Shown piece by piece: positions 23,768 through 32,238 of a stretch of DNA of 64,000 bases; position 1 is the first letter of the stretch, and every line of letters begins with the position of its first letter. Made by a program: the position numbers and the translations under genes. The notes beneath the pieces were generated by a model that had not been told where the DNA came from, did no database searches, and worked only from the letters and a program-made list of their open reading frames with translations. The stretch lies in NCBI RefSeq assembly GCF_004025535.1, contig NZ_QJRG01000039.1, positions 1-64,000 on the forward strand, read 5' to 3'. Source of the DNA: Pseudomonas alkylphenolica (lineage in GTDB: Bacteria; Pseudomonadota; Gammaproteobacteria; Pseudomonadales; Pseudomonadaceae).

Positions 23768-23796
23768 GGGGGGCGTATGCTAGCATATGCACCCCC
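23768..23796. promoter_or_regulatory. Dyad in the serA / D2HGDH divergent promoter
   Basis: An imperfect 29-base dyad centred on the perfect 12-base palindrome TATGCTAGCATA, flanked by runs of G and C. It lies about midway in the 173-base region between the two divergent start codons and overlaps likely -10 sequences. It could be an operator that co-ordinates both genes. Confidence 0.45.
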
Positions 23797-23863
23797 AGAT
23801 GCGCCCATCCCTGGCACGTGAAGAGTGCTCAGGGTGACTATGAATAGTTCGAGAGTTCTATTG

Positions 23864-25261
23864 ATGACCGATTCTGCATTGCTTGATGAGCTGAAGACCC
23901 TGGTTGAGCCTGGCAAGGTACTCACCGACGCGGCTTCCCTCGAGACGTACGGCAAGGACTGGACCAAGCACTTTGCTCCAGCGCCCCTGGCGATCGTGTT
24001 TCCCAAGAGCACCGAACAGGTTCAGGCCATTGTCCGCTGGGCCAACCGGCACGCTGTGGCGCTGGTGCCTTCGGGCGGGCGTACCGGCCTGTCGGCGGCG
24101 GCTGTGGCGGCCAATGGCGAGGTGGTCGTTTCGTTCGACTACATGAACCAGATCCTGGCATTCGACGAATTCGACCGCACAGTGGTCTGCCAGCCGGGCG
24201 TGATCACCGAGCAGTTGCAGAGCTTCGCCGAAGACAAGGGCCTGTACTATCCAGTGGACTTCGCTTCTGCAGGTTCCAGCCAGATTGGCGGTAATATCGG
24301 CACCAATGCCGGCGGTATCAAGGTGATTCGCTACGGTATGACCCGTAACTGGGTTGCTGGCCTGAAGGTGGTCACCGGCGCTGGCGACCTCCTTGAGTTG
24401 AACAAAGACTTGATCAAGAACGCTACCGGTTACGACCTGCGCCAGCTGTTTATTGGTGCCGAAGGCACCCTGGGCTTTGTCGTCGAGGCCACCATGCGCC
24501 TGGATCGGGCACCGAACAACCTCACGGCGATGGTGCTGGGAACGCCGGATTTCGACTCGATCATGCCGGTATTGCACGCTTTCCGTGACAAGCTCGACCT
24601 GACTGCGTTCGAGTTTTTCTCGGACAAGGCCCTGGCCAAGATCATGGGGCGCGGCGATGTACCGGCCCCCTTTGATACCCCGTGTCCGTTCTATGCCCTG
24701 CTGGAGTTCGAAGCCAGCAACGAAGAAGTCGCCAACGATGCGCTGGCCACCTTCGAACATTGTGTGGAGCAAGGCTGGGTACTAGATGGCGTGATGAGCC
24801 AGAGCGAGCAGCAGTTGCAGAACCTTTGGAAGCTGCGCGAATACATCTCCGAAACCATCTCGCACTGGACGCCGTACAAGAACGACATTTCGGTAACTGT
24901 GTCGAAAGTGCCGGCGTTTTTGCGGGATATTGATGCGATTGTCGAAAAAAACTACCCGGACTTTGAAGTGGTCTGGTACGGCCACATCGGCGATGGCAAC
25001 CTGCACCTGAACATCCTCAAACCCGATGACCTGAGCAAGGACGAGTTCTTTGCCAAGTGCGCTACGGTGAACAAATGGGTGTTCGAGATCGTTCAACGTT
25101 ACAACGGCTCGATTTCTGCCGAACACGGCGTGGGCATGACCAAGCGCGATTACCTCACGTACAGCCGCTCACCCGCAGAGATTCAGTACATGAAGGCCGT
25201 AAAGGCGGTGTTCGACCCTAACGGGATTATGAACCCGGGCAAAATCTTCGCGGTCGAGTAA
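23864..25261 (+). CDS. D-2-hydroxyglutarate dehydrogenase (FAD-binding)
   Basis: A 465-residue flavoprotein of the FAD_binding_4 / FAD-oxidase C family. The FAD-binding loop is PSGGRTGLSAAA, with SSQIGGNIGTNAGG, and the C-terminal metal-binding motifs include GHIGDGNLHLN and SAEHGVGMTKRDYL. The ATG at 23864 (MTDSALLDEL) is preferred over an upstream in-frame start at 23825. In Pseudomonas the enzyme oxidises D-2-hydroxyglutarate made by SerA and passes electrons to ETF. The divergent serA gene strongly supports this over the alternative of D-lactate or glycolate oxidase. Confidence 0.9.
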   Translation: MTDSALLDELKTLVEPGKVLTDAASLETYGKDWTKHFAPAPLAIVFPKSTEQVQAIVRWANRHAVALVPSGGRTGLSAAAVAANGEVVVSFDYMNQILAFDEFDRTVVCQPGVITEQLQSFAEDKGLYYPVDFASAGSSQIGGNIGTNAGGIKVIRYGMTRNWVAGLKVVTGAGDLLELNKDLIKNATGYDLRQLFIGAEGTLGFVVEATMRLDRAPNNLTAMVLGTPDFDSIMPVLHAFRDKLDLTAFEFFSDKALAKIMGRGDVPAPFDTPCPFYALLEFEASNEEVANDALATFEHCVEQGWVLDGVMSQSEQQLQNLWKLREYISETISHWTPYKNDISVTVSKVPAFLRDIDAIVEKNYPDFEVVWYGHIGDGNLHLNILKPDDLSKDEFFAKCATVNKWVFEIVQRYNGSISAEHGVGMTKRDYLTYSRSPAEIQYMKAVKAVFDPNGIMNPGKIFAVE

Positions 25262-25302
25262 GTCAAAGGCATCAACGCTTTCCATAGCGCCAGGAGTCGG
25301 TA

Positions 25303-25968
25303 ATGAGCTATCAGCACCAGTATGTAGACGGCACGCGTATTCACTTTCCGCTAGGGAAAGTGGTGTGCATCGGGCGTAATTATGCCGAGCACGCCAAGGA
25401 GCTGGATAACCCGATCCCCACCGAACCGTTGCTGTTTATCAAGCCGGGCAGCTGCGTGGTGCCGGTTGATGGTGGCTTCAAGATCCCGACCGAGCGTGGC
25501 TCGGTGCATTACGAGGCGGAAATTGCCGTATTACTGGGCAAGTCGCTGTCGCTGGCGCCTAGCGAAGAAGAAGTGCTCGACGCCATTTCCGGTTTCGCGC
25601 CGGCGCTGGACCTGACCCTGCGTGACCTGCAGGCCGAACTCAAGGCCAAGGGCCTGCCGTGGGAGCGCGCCAAGTGCTTCGATGGCGCTTGCGTGCTGGC
25701 GCCGTTCGTTGCCGGCAGCACCTTCGAAGACCTCGCCGATATCGGTATCCGCCTGACCATCAACGGCGAAGTGCGCCAGGACGGTAACAGCGCGCTGATG
25801 CTCAACCCAATCGTGCCGATGATCCAGCACATGGCGTCGCAGTTCAGCCTGCAAGCCGGCGACGTGATTCTCACCGGTACTCCGGTCGGGGTGGGTCCGC
25901 TCAACCCGGGCGATGACCTGGTGCTGGAATTGCCTGGCGTAAGCCGTTTCGAAAGCAAAGTGCTGTAA
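25303..25968 (+). CDS. Fumarylacetoacetate hydrolase family protein
   Basis: A 221-residue FAH-fold enzyme of the YcgM/FAHD1 type, which act as acylpyruvases or oxaloacetate decarboxylases. Visible motifs are CIGRNYAEHAKEL, the metal-binding SVHYEAEIAVLLG and GFAPALDLTLRD, and the late TGTPVGVGPL. It starts 41 bases after the D2HGDH gene and is probably in its operon. A hairpin with arms TGGCAGCCAGG/CCTGGCTGCCA at 25978-26002 follows. Confidence 0.9.
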   Translation: MSYQHQYVDGTRIHFPLGKVVCIGRNYAEHAKELDNPIPTEPLLFIKPGSCVVPVDGGFKIPTERGSVHYEAEIAVLLGKSLSLAPSEEEVLDAISGFAPALDLTLRDLQAELKAKGLPWERAKCFDGACVLAPFVAGSTFEDLADIGIRLTINGEVRQDGNSALMLNPIVPMIQHMASQFSLQAGDVILTGTPVGVGPLNPGDDLVLELPGVSRFESKVL

Positions 25969-25977
25969 CGCCTCCTG

Positions 25978-26002
25978 TGGCAGCCAGGCCCCCTGGCTGC
26001 CA
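25978..26002 (+). terminator. Hairpin after the FAH-family gene
   Basis: A perfect 11-base-pair stem with a 3-base loop lies 10 bases past the stop. It is probably a terminator, although the following T content is low. Confidence 0.6.
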
Positions 26003-26133
26003 TCGCTATTGTTGAGCCCGGTGGTCGGGCTTTGCCATTTTTTTCACAAACAATCCGGATAATGTTTGCCGGCCTGGTGCTGCAAAGAGTGCTGGCGTTG
26101 TGTTATTAACTGGCAAAAAAGAGCACTCATTTC

Positions 26134-27066
26134 ATGGCCACTCCCCTTCCTTCCCGCGGTTCCTTGTCCTCTGCGCGCAAGCGCCATCTCGCGTTGCGTT
26201 GGTCAACCTGGGTGGCTGCAGCGGCAATCATCGGTTATGGCGTGGCCATTGCCATGCATTGGGATGATCGCGGGGTGCTGTGGTTGCAGGAGCGCTTCGA
26301 AAGCCCGGCCGAACAGCAAGCCAGCATCTGGCTGCCGGACTATCAGGTTGATATCGATGCCAAGGTGTTGCCCGGCATGGAGGACGATGAAGCGTCCGAC
26401 CTGACCTATAACCCGGTCAGCAAAACCCTGTTTGCGGTCATGGGCAAGAACCCCTTCCTGGTCGAACTGACCCTCGAAGGCGACGTGCTGCGCAAGATGC
26501 CGTTGGTCGGCTGGAGCAACCCTGAAGGCGTGGCGATGCTCGAAGGCGGGCGTCTGGCGATTGTCGACGAGCGTGACCATACCCTGACTGTCGTTACCCT
26601 GACGGCAGACACCCAGTCACTGAATATCGCCGACTTCACGCCTTATGACTTGGGGCCTTCGGCGAACCAGAACAAAGCCTTCGAAGGGGTTGCCTGGGAC
26701 CCGCTGCAAAAACGCATCCTGCTTGGTGAAGAACGTCCGCCTGCGCTGTTCTCGTTGAGCAGTGATGGCCACAGCCCGTTGACTGGCGACAAGCAGCCAC
26801 TGCTGAGCGACGAACTGGACTTGCGCAACCTGTCGGCGTTGGGTGTTGACCCGCGCACCGGCCATCTGCTGGTACTGTCTGCTGACTCCAATATGTTGCT
26901 GGAGCTGGACGAGAAGGGCGAACAGGTGAGCTTCATGACCCTGCTCGGTGGCTTCAACGGCCTGAGCAAGCGCATTCCGCGTGCCGAAGGCGTGGCCATG
27001 GATGAGCACGGTACCCTGTACATCGTCAGTGAGCCTAACCTGTTCTATCGTTTCAAGAAGCCCTGA
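26134..27066 (+). CDS. SdiA-regulated domain protein 1
   Basis: A 310-residue protein with an N-terminal membrane anchor (about 28-46) and a beta-propeller-like SdiA-regulated domain. Repeated motifs include DDEASDLTYNPVSKTLFAV, NPEGVAMLEGGRLAIVDER and NKAFEGVAWDP, and it ends SEPNLFYRFKKP. The family resembles phytase-like and esterase-like propellers with acidic metal-binding loops, but the function is unknown. A paralogue follows directly at 27152. Confidence 0.85.
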   Translation: MATPLPSRGSLSSARKRHLALRWSTWVAAAAIIGYGVAIAMHWDDRGVLWLQERFESPAEQQASIWLPDYQVDIDAKVLPGMEDDEASDLTYNPVSKTLFAVMGKNPFLVELTLEGDVLRKMPLVGWSNPEGVAMLEGGRLAIVDERDHTLTVVTLTADTQSLNIADFTPYDLGPSANQNKAFEGVAWDPLQKRILLGEERPPALFSLSSDGHSPLTGDKQPLLSDELDLRNLSALGVDPRTGHLLVLSADSNMLLELDEKGEQVSFMTLLGGFNGLSKRIPRAEGVAMDEHGTLYIVSEPNLFYRFKKP

Positions 27067-27151
27067 CTCAGGAGCTTTCCTACGTCGGGATTAAGTTTGG
27101 TTTCAGTTGCATGTGGTTTGATTCAGGCCGTCCCCTACCGAGTCCACCTGA

Positions 27152-28066
27152 ATGCGCCGCTCCATCCGCCTGCCCCTGATTGTACTTGCCGTCGGCTTGC
27201 TGGCCCTGCTTCTGCTTGCAGCAGCGGGGCAGCATTACCGTTTGTTCGAGCGCGGCTGGTTCAACCTGAAAGCCTGGTGGCAGCCTACCGAGCAGGGCAT
27301 TGGCCTGGACCAGTACCGTGCGGTGCTCCAGGGCATACCTGTCGAAGGTCTGGACGACGACGTTTCGGCGCTGACCTACGACCCCGACCGCAACAGCCTG
27401 TTCACCGTGACCAACCAGCGTTCCGAGCTGATCGAGCTGTCGCTGGACGGGCGCATCCTGCGGCGGGTGCCGCTCACCGGGTTTGGTGATCCGGAGGCGG
27501 TGGAGTACGTCAGCACCGGCAGCTACGTGATTACCGACGAGCGCGAGCAGCGCCTGATTCGCGTGCGCTTGAACGACAGTACGCGATTCCTGGATGCCAA
27601 GGATGCCGAGCAGCTTACCCTCGGTATTGGCCTGAACGGCAACAAGGGCTTTGAGGGGCTGGCCTACGATGCTGTGGGCAAGCGCCTGTTTGTCGCCAAG
27701 GAACGTGACCCGATGCTGATCTACGAGGTGCATGGTTTTCCCCATGACAACCCGGAGCAGCCCTTTGCGGTGCATGTCGTGCAGGATCAGAAGCGAGATT
27801 CACGGCTGTTCGTGCGTGACTTGTCGAGCTTGCAGTTTGATGAGCGTAGCGGGCACTTGCTGGCCCTGTCGGATGAGTCGAAGCTGGTGGTCGAGCTCGA
27901 TACCAAAGGTAAACCCTTGAGCACGATGTCGCTGCGCAAGGGCTTCCAGGGCCTGGAGCAGAGCGTGCCCCAGGCCGAAGGCATCGCCATGGACGATGCC
28001 GGGACCATTTACCTGGTCAGCGAGCCGAACCTGTTCTACGTGTTCAAGAAACCGACCGAGCAGTAA
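27152..28066 (+). CDS. SdiA-regulated domain protein 2
   Basis: A 304-residue paralogue of the preceding gene with the same layout: membrane anchor at about 6-23, DDVSALTYDPDRNSLFTV, DPEAVEYVSTGSYVITDER, NKGFEGLAYD and the ending SEPNLFYVFKKP. The two copies have clearly diverged, so the duplication is old. They are 85 bases apart and may be co-transcribed. Role unknown. Confidence 0.85.
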   Translation: MRRSIRLPLIVLAVGLLALLLLAAAGQHYRLFERGWFNLKAWWQPTEQGIGLDQYRAVLQGIPVEGLDDDVSALTYDPDRNSLFTVTNQRSELIELSLDGRILRRVPLTGFGDPEAVEYVSTGSYVITDEREQRLIRVRLNDSTRFLDAKDAEQLTLGIGLNGNKGFEGLAYDAVGKRLFVAKERDPMLIYEVHGFPHDNPEQPFAVHVVQDQKRDSRLFVRDLSSLQFDERSGHLLALSDESKLVVELDTKGKPLSTMSLRKGFQGLEQSVPQAEGIAMDDAGTIYLVSEPNLFYVFKKPTEQ

Positions 28067-28095
28067 ATGTGGGGGCGGCGGGAACGCCCCAACCC

Positions 28096-28767
28096 TCAGG
28101 CCTTGAGGGTCTTGACCCCTTCAGGGGTGCCCAGCAACAGCAGGTCCGCTGGGCGCGCGGCGAACAGACCGTTGGTCACTACGCCGACAATCGCGTTGAT
28201 CTGGCTTTCCAGTTCCACTGGGTTGGTAATCTGCATATTGAACACATCGAGGATGATGTTGCCGTTGTCGGTGATCACCCCTTCACGATAGACCGGGTCG
28301 CCGCCCAGCTTGACCAGCTGGCGCGCCACATGGCTGCGGGCCATCGGAATGACCTCGACCGGCAGCGGGAACGCGCCGAGTACCGGTACCAGCTTGCTGG
28401 CGTCGGCGATGCAGATGAAGGTCTTGGCCACGGCAGCAACGATCTTCTCGCGGGTCAGGGCTGCGCCACCGCCCTTGATCAGGTTCAGGTGCTCGTCGCT
28501 CTCGTCGGCGCCGTCGACATAGAACTCCAGGTCGCTGACGGTGTTCAGCTCGTACACCGGAATGCCATGGCCTTTCAGGCGTGCGGCGGTGGCTTCGGAG
28601 CTGGCAACTGCGCCGTCGAAGGCGGTCTTGTGCTTGGCCAGGGCGTCGATGAAGCAGTTGGCGGTCGAACCGGTGCCGACGCCGACAATGCTCTTGTCGT
28701 CGAGCTTGGGCAGAATGAAATCGACAGCGGCCTGGGCGACAGCCTGTTTGAGTTGGTCCTGGGTCAT
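28096..28767 (-). CDS. rpiA: Ribose-5-phosphate isomerase A
   Basis: A 223-residue RpiA that interconverts ribose-5-phosphate and ribulose-5-phosphate in the pentose phosphate pathway. The phosphate-binding GVGTGSTA, the catalytic VDGADESD and [12 protein letters not shown] motifs are all present. The start is ATG 28767 ([10 protein letters not shown]); the much longer frame back to 29400 only reads through the antisense of ilvA. It diverges from ilvA. Confidence 0.97.
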   Translation of the reverse strand: MTQDQLKQAVAQAAVDFILPKLDDKSIVGVGTGSTANCFIDALAKHKTAFDGAVASSEATAARLKGHGIPVYELNTVSDLEFYVDGADESDEHLNLIKGGGAALTREKIVAAVAKTFICIADASKLVPVLGAFPLPVEVIPMARSHVARQLVKLGGDPVYREGVITDNGNIILDVFNMQITNPVELESQINAIVGVVTNGLFAARPADLLLLGTPEGVKTLKA

Positions 28768-28902
28768 GCGGGCTCCGAAACGGGGAGGAGTATCGTGAAG
28801 GCGCGTAGTATAGCGGCTAAAACCCGGCACTTGCTGTGGTCGCCCGACAAGGCGCTGGGGTAGACTTCCAGCCCCGCCCAACCGCCCAGTGATGCTTTCC
28901 CG

Positions 28903-30417
28903 ATGCTCGAACAGTACGTCAAGAAGATCCTCACCTCGCGCGTTTACGACGTTGCGGTCGAAACCCCGTTGCAGACCGCTGGCCAGCTGAGCAAGCGCCT
29001 GGGCAACAACATCCTTCTCAAGCGCGAAGACCTGCAGCCGGTGTTCTCCTTCAAGATCCGCGGCGCCTACAACAAGCTGGCCCAGTTGACGCCTGAAGAG
29101 CTGGCCCGTGGCGTGGTCACCGCCTCGGCCGGCAACCATGCCCAGGGTGTGGCGCTGGCGGCGCGGGAGCTGGGGATCAAGGCGACGATCGTCATGCCCA
29201 AGACCACCCCGGAAATCAAAGTTGAAGGCGTGCGCTCGCGCGGTGGCAAGGTCGTGCTGCACGGCGATTCGTTCCCGGAGGCGCTGGCTTATTCGCTGAA
29301 GCTGGTTGAGGAAAAGGGCTTCGTCTATATCCATCCCTACGATGACCCGCACACCATTGCCGGGCAGGGCACGGTGGCCATGGAAATCCTCCGTCAGCAC
29401 CCGGGCCAGCTGGACGCGATCTTCGTACCGGTGGGCGGCGGCGGCCTGATCGCCGGCATCGCTGCCTACGTGAAGTACCTGCGCCCTGAGATCAAGGTCA
29501 TTGGCGTTGAACCGGACGACTCAAATTGCCTGCAAGCCGCGATGGCAGCGGGTGAGCGGGTGGTATTGCCGCAGGTCGGGCTGTTTGCCGACGGCGTGGC
29601 GGTGGCACAGATCGGCCAGCACACCTTTGACATCTGCAAAGAGTATGTCGACGAAGTAGTGACCGTCAGCACCGACGAGATCTGCGCTGCAATCAAGGAT
29701 ATCTACGACGATACCCGCTCGATCACCGAGCCTGCCGGCGCTTTGGGTGTGGCAGGTATCAAGAAATATGTCGAGCTCAAGGGTGTCAGCGGGCAAACCC
29801 TGGTGGCCATCGACTCGGGGGCCAACGTCAATTTCGACCGCTTGCGCCATGTTGCCGAGCGCGCCGAACTGGGTGAAGGGCGTGAAGCAATCATTGCGGT
29901 GACCATTCCCGAGCAGCCAGGTAGCTTCAAGGCGTTCTGTGAAGCGATCGGCAAGCGCCAGATCACCGAGTTCAACTACCGCTATCACGCCGATGGTGAG
30001 GCGCACATTTTTGTTGGCGTACAGACTCATCCTGACACCGATCCGCGCAGTGCCCTGCTGCAAAGCCTGACCGACCAAGGCTTCCCGGTACTTGACCTGA
30101 CCGACAACGAGCTGGCCAAACTGCATATCCGCCACATGGTCGGCGGGCATGCGGCGCGGGTCAGCGACGAGCTGGTACTGCGTTTCGAGTTCCCGGAGCG
30201 CCCGGGGGCGCTGTTCAACTTCCTCAACAAGCTGGGTGGGCGCTGGAACATCTCGATGTTCCACTACCGCAACCATGGCGCGGCAGATGGTCGCGTGGTC
30301 GCCGGCCTGCAAGTTCCGGATGATGAGCGCCACCTGGTACCGGCCGCGCTGGCCAAGATCGGCTACCCGTACTGGGACGAAACCGACAATCCGGCCTATC
30401 GGCTGTTTCTGGGCTGA
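28903..30417 (+). CDS. ilvA: Threonine ammonia-lyase, biosynthetic
   Basis: A 504-residue PLP enzyme converting threonine to 2-oxobutyrate, the first step to isoleucine. The PLP lysine is in [11 protein letters not shown], the phosphate loop is VGGGGLIAG, and two C-terminal ACT-like regulatory domains follow from about residue 325 ([28 protein letters not shown]). The length and two regulatory domains match the feedback-inhibited biosynthetic form rather than the catabolic TdcB. Confidence 0.97.
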   Translation: MLEQYVKKILTSRVYDVAVETPLQTAGQLSKRLGNNILLKREDLQPVFSFKIRGAYNKLAQLTPEELARGVVTASAGNHAQGVALAARELGIKATIVMPKTTPEIKVEGVRSRGGKVVLHGDSFPEALAYSLKLVEEKGFVYIHPYDDPHTIAGQGTVAMEILRQHPGQLDAIFVPVGGGGLIAGIAAYVKYLRPEIKVIGVEPDDSNCLQAAMAAGERVVLPQVGLFADGVAVAQIGQHTFDICKEYVDEVVTVSTDEICAAIKDIYDDTRSITEPAGALGVAGIKKYVELKGVSGQTLVAIDSGANVNFDRLRHVAERAELGEGREAIIAVTIPEQPGSFKAFCEAIGKRQITEFNYRYHADGEAHIFVGVQTHPDTDPRSALLQSLTDQGFPVLDLTDNELAKLHIRHMVGGHAARVSDELVLRFEFPERPGALFNFLNKLGGRWNISMFHYRNHGAADGRVVAGLQVPDDERHLVPAALAKIGYPYWDETDNPAYRLFLG

Positions 30418-30455
30418 GCGACTAAGCTCAGGGCAGTCCACAAGGAAGCAATGAC

Positions 30456-30884
30456 ATGGAACACCTGACTACCCTCAAGGCGCTGCATATTTCGGCAACC
30501 GTGTTGTTGCTGGGCAGCGCCCTTGGCCTGGCGATCTGGACCTGGCTGGCGCGTCGCAAGGGCGATGCCACGGCGCACACCCGCTTGCTGCAGCGGCCGC
30601 TGGTGTTCGTCTGGTTGTTGATGGGCATTTGCCTGGTGAGCATGCCGTTCACCGGCTGGTGGCTGGTGCACCTGATCGGCTGGCCGCTGGGCCAGACCTG
30701 GCTGCTGGCCTCCAGCGTGATCTACACATTCGGGGCGTTCAGTTGGTTCTGGCTGTTGGCGCGGGTGAATCGCTGGCGTTCGGCGCCGACGGTTGGCGGC
30801 GCGACGTTTACCCTGGTGCTGGCGGTGTTCAGTGGCGTGTGCTTTATCGCCATCGCCGGCCTGATGGGGGCCAAGCCAATCTGA
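30456..30884 (+). CDS. DUF2269 membrane protein
   Basis: A 142-residue integral membrane protein with four predicted hydrophobic helices. It matches the DUF2269 pattern: an early KALHISATVLLLGSALGLA, then PLVFVWLLMG and PFTGWWLVH. Family members carry conserved His and Trp residues in the membrane and no known activity. It begins 38 bases after ilvA. Confidence 0.8.
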   Translation: MEHLTTLKALHISATVLLLGSALGLAIWTWLARRKGDATAHTRLLQRPLVFVWLLMGICLVSMPFTGWWLVHLIGWPLGQTWLLASSVIYTFGAFSWFWLLARVNRWRSAPTVGGATFTLVLAVFSGVCFIAIAGLMGAKPI

Positions 30885-30899
30885 CGGCGGCGCGCCTTA

Positions 30900-30918
30900 T
30901 CGCCGGCAAAGCCGGCGA
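30900..30918. terminator. Hairpin between convergent genes
   Basis: A perfect stem TCGCCGGC/GCCGGCGA with loop AAA lies between the DUF2269 gene and the convergent HAD gene. The sequence is of the kind found in Pseudomonas REP elements and may act as a bidirectional stop. Confidence 0.5.
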
Positions 30919-30939
30919 TGGGCTGCACAGCAGTCCTGA

Positions 30940-31596
30940 TCAGTCGCGCAAACTGATCACCGGCCAGCCACGCTGCTCGGCCTCGGCCCGCAGGTTCGGG
31001 TCCGGGTCCACAGCCACCGGGTTGGCCACCTGCTTGAGCAACGGCAAATCATTCATCGAGTCGCTATAGAAGTAGCTGCCTTCGAGGTTAAAGCCGTTTT
31101 CTTCCAGCCAGCGGTTCAGGCGCGTCACCTTGCCTTCACGGAAGCACGGTATATCGGTACTGCGTCCGGTGTAGCGGTCATCAACCCTTTCGCACTCGGT
31201 GGCCAGCAGAGTCTCTACGTCCAGACGTTTGGCAATCGGGCCGGTGATGAAACGGTTGGTGGCGGTGATGATGACCAGCTTGTCACCCGCTTCGCGGTGC
31301 TTTTTCAGCAGGGCCAGGGCCTTGGGCAGGATGATCGGTTCGATGCAGTCGCGCATGAAGTCCGCATGCCATTCGTCGAGCTGGGCCATGTCGGTGGCAG
31401 CCAGGATTTCCAGGGTAAATTCCAGGTAGGCATTCAGATCCAGCGTGCCGGCCTGGTAGTCCTGATAGAAGGCGTCGTTACGATTCTTGTACGCTACCGG
31501 GTCGAGAATACCGCGTTCACACAGGTAGTCGCCCCACGCGTGATCGCTGTCGCCACCCAGGAGCGTATTGTCGAGATCGAATAAAGCCAGGCGCAT
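30940..31596 (-). CDS. HAD superfamily phosphatase (SerB-like, HAD-IB)
   Basis: A 218-residue HAD hydrolase. Motif I is [11 protein letters not shown], motif II is the Thr in [10 protein letters not shown], and motif III/IV is in [13 protein letters not shown]. The subfamily IB pattern and length fit proteins labelled 'HAD family hydrolase' or histidinol-phosphatase-like in Pseudomonas. A second in-frame start five codons upstream (31611) is possible. It lies divergent from rppH; the substrate is not known. Confidence 0.87.
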   Translation of the reverse strand: MRLALFDLDNTLLGGDSDHAWGDYLCERGILDPVAYKNRNDAFYQDYQAGTLDLNAYLEFTLEILAATDMAQLDEWHADFMRDCIEPIILPKALALLKKHREAGDKLVIITATNRFITGPIAKRLDVETLLATECERVDDRYTGRSTDIPCFREGKVTRLNRWLEENGFNLEGSYFYSDSMNDLPLLKQVANPVAVDPDPNLRAEAEQRGWPVISLRD

Positions 31597-31736
31597 CGCA
31601 GTCACTCGCATAACTTCTGAAAAGTCCCACAGAATACGGACTTTTCACATCGGTGCACATAAGGTAAACAGGCGCGTTGCTGGCCTTGTGGGCTTTGTGG
31701 AACAATGCCGTGACATGCGTTTGCGAGGTTGCTGCC

Positions 31737-32216
31737 GTGATCGACCCCGATGGTTTTCGCCCCAATGTTGGGATCATTCTTACGAATGATCTCGGGCAGG
31801 TGCTATGGGCTCGGCGGATCAACCAGGATGCCTGGCAGTTTCCCCAGGGTGGTATCAACCCTGAAGAAACGCCAGAAGATGCCCTGTACCGCGAGCTGAA
31901 CGAAGAAGTGGGGCTGGAACGCGATGATGTTGAAATTCTTGCCTGCACCCGCGGCTGGTTGCGTTATCGTTTACCCCAACGTCTGGTCCGTACTCACAGC
32001 CAACCGCTGTGCATCGGCCAGAAGCAGAAATGGTTTCTCCTGCGCCTGGTCTCGAACGAGCAGCGGGTGCGGATGGATTTGACCGGTAAGCCGGAGTTCG
32101 ATGGCTGGCGCTGGGTCAGTTATTGGTACCCGCTGGGCCAGGTGGTGACATTCAAGCGCGAGGTTTACCGCCGCGCTCTCAAAGAGCTTGCCCCGCGCCT
32201 GCTGGCGCGCGACTGA
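31737..32216 (+). CDS. rppH: RNA pyrophosphohydrolase
   Basis: A 159-residue Nudix enzyme that removes pyrophosphate from mRNA 5' ends to start decay. The GTG at 31737 gives the family N-terminus [17 protein letters not shown]. The Nudix box is complete in [22 protein letters not shown]. It is followed after 22 bases by ptsP, the usual order in gammaproteobacteria. Confidence 0.96.
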   Translation: MIDPDGFRPNVGIILTNDLGQVLWARRINQDAWQFPQGGINPEETPEDALYRELNEEVGLERDDVEILACTRGWLRYRLPQRLVRTHSQPLCIGQKQKWFLLRLVSNEQRVRMDLTGKPEFDGWRWVSYWYPLGQVVTFKREVYRRALKELAPRLLARD

Positions 32217-32238
32217 CGACGGAGTTCGACCCCGAGCC

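Noticed and set aside
22500-23783. 427-residue plus-strand frame opposite serA
   Set aside because: Antisense shadow of a certain core gene, with His/Gln/Val-rich low-complexity sequence typical of such shadows.
28768-29400. N-terminal extension of rpiA to 434 residues
   Set aside because: The extra part only reads through antisense of ilvA; the family length and start motif fit ATG 28767.
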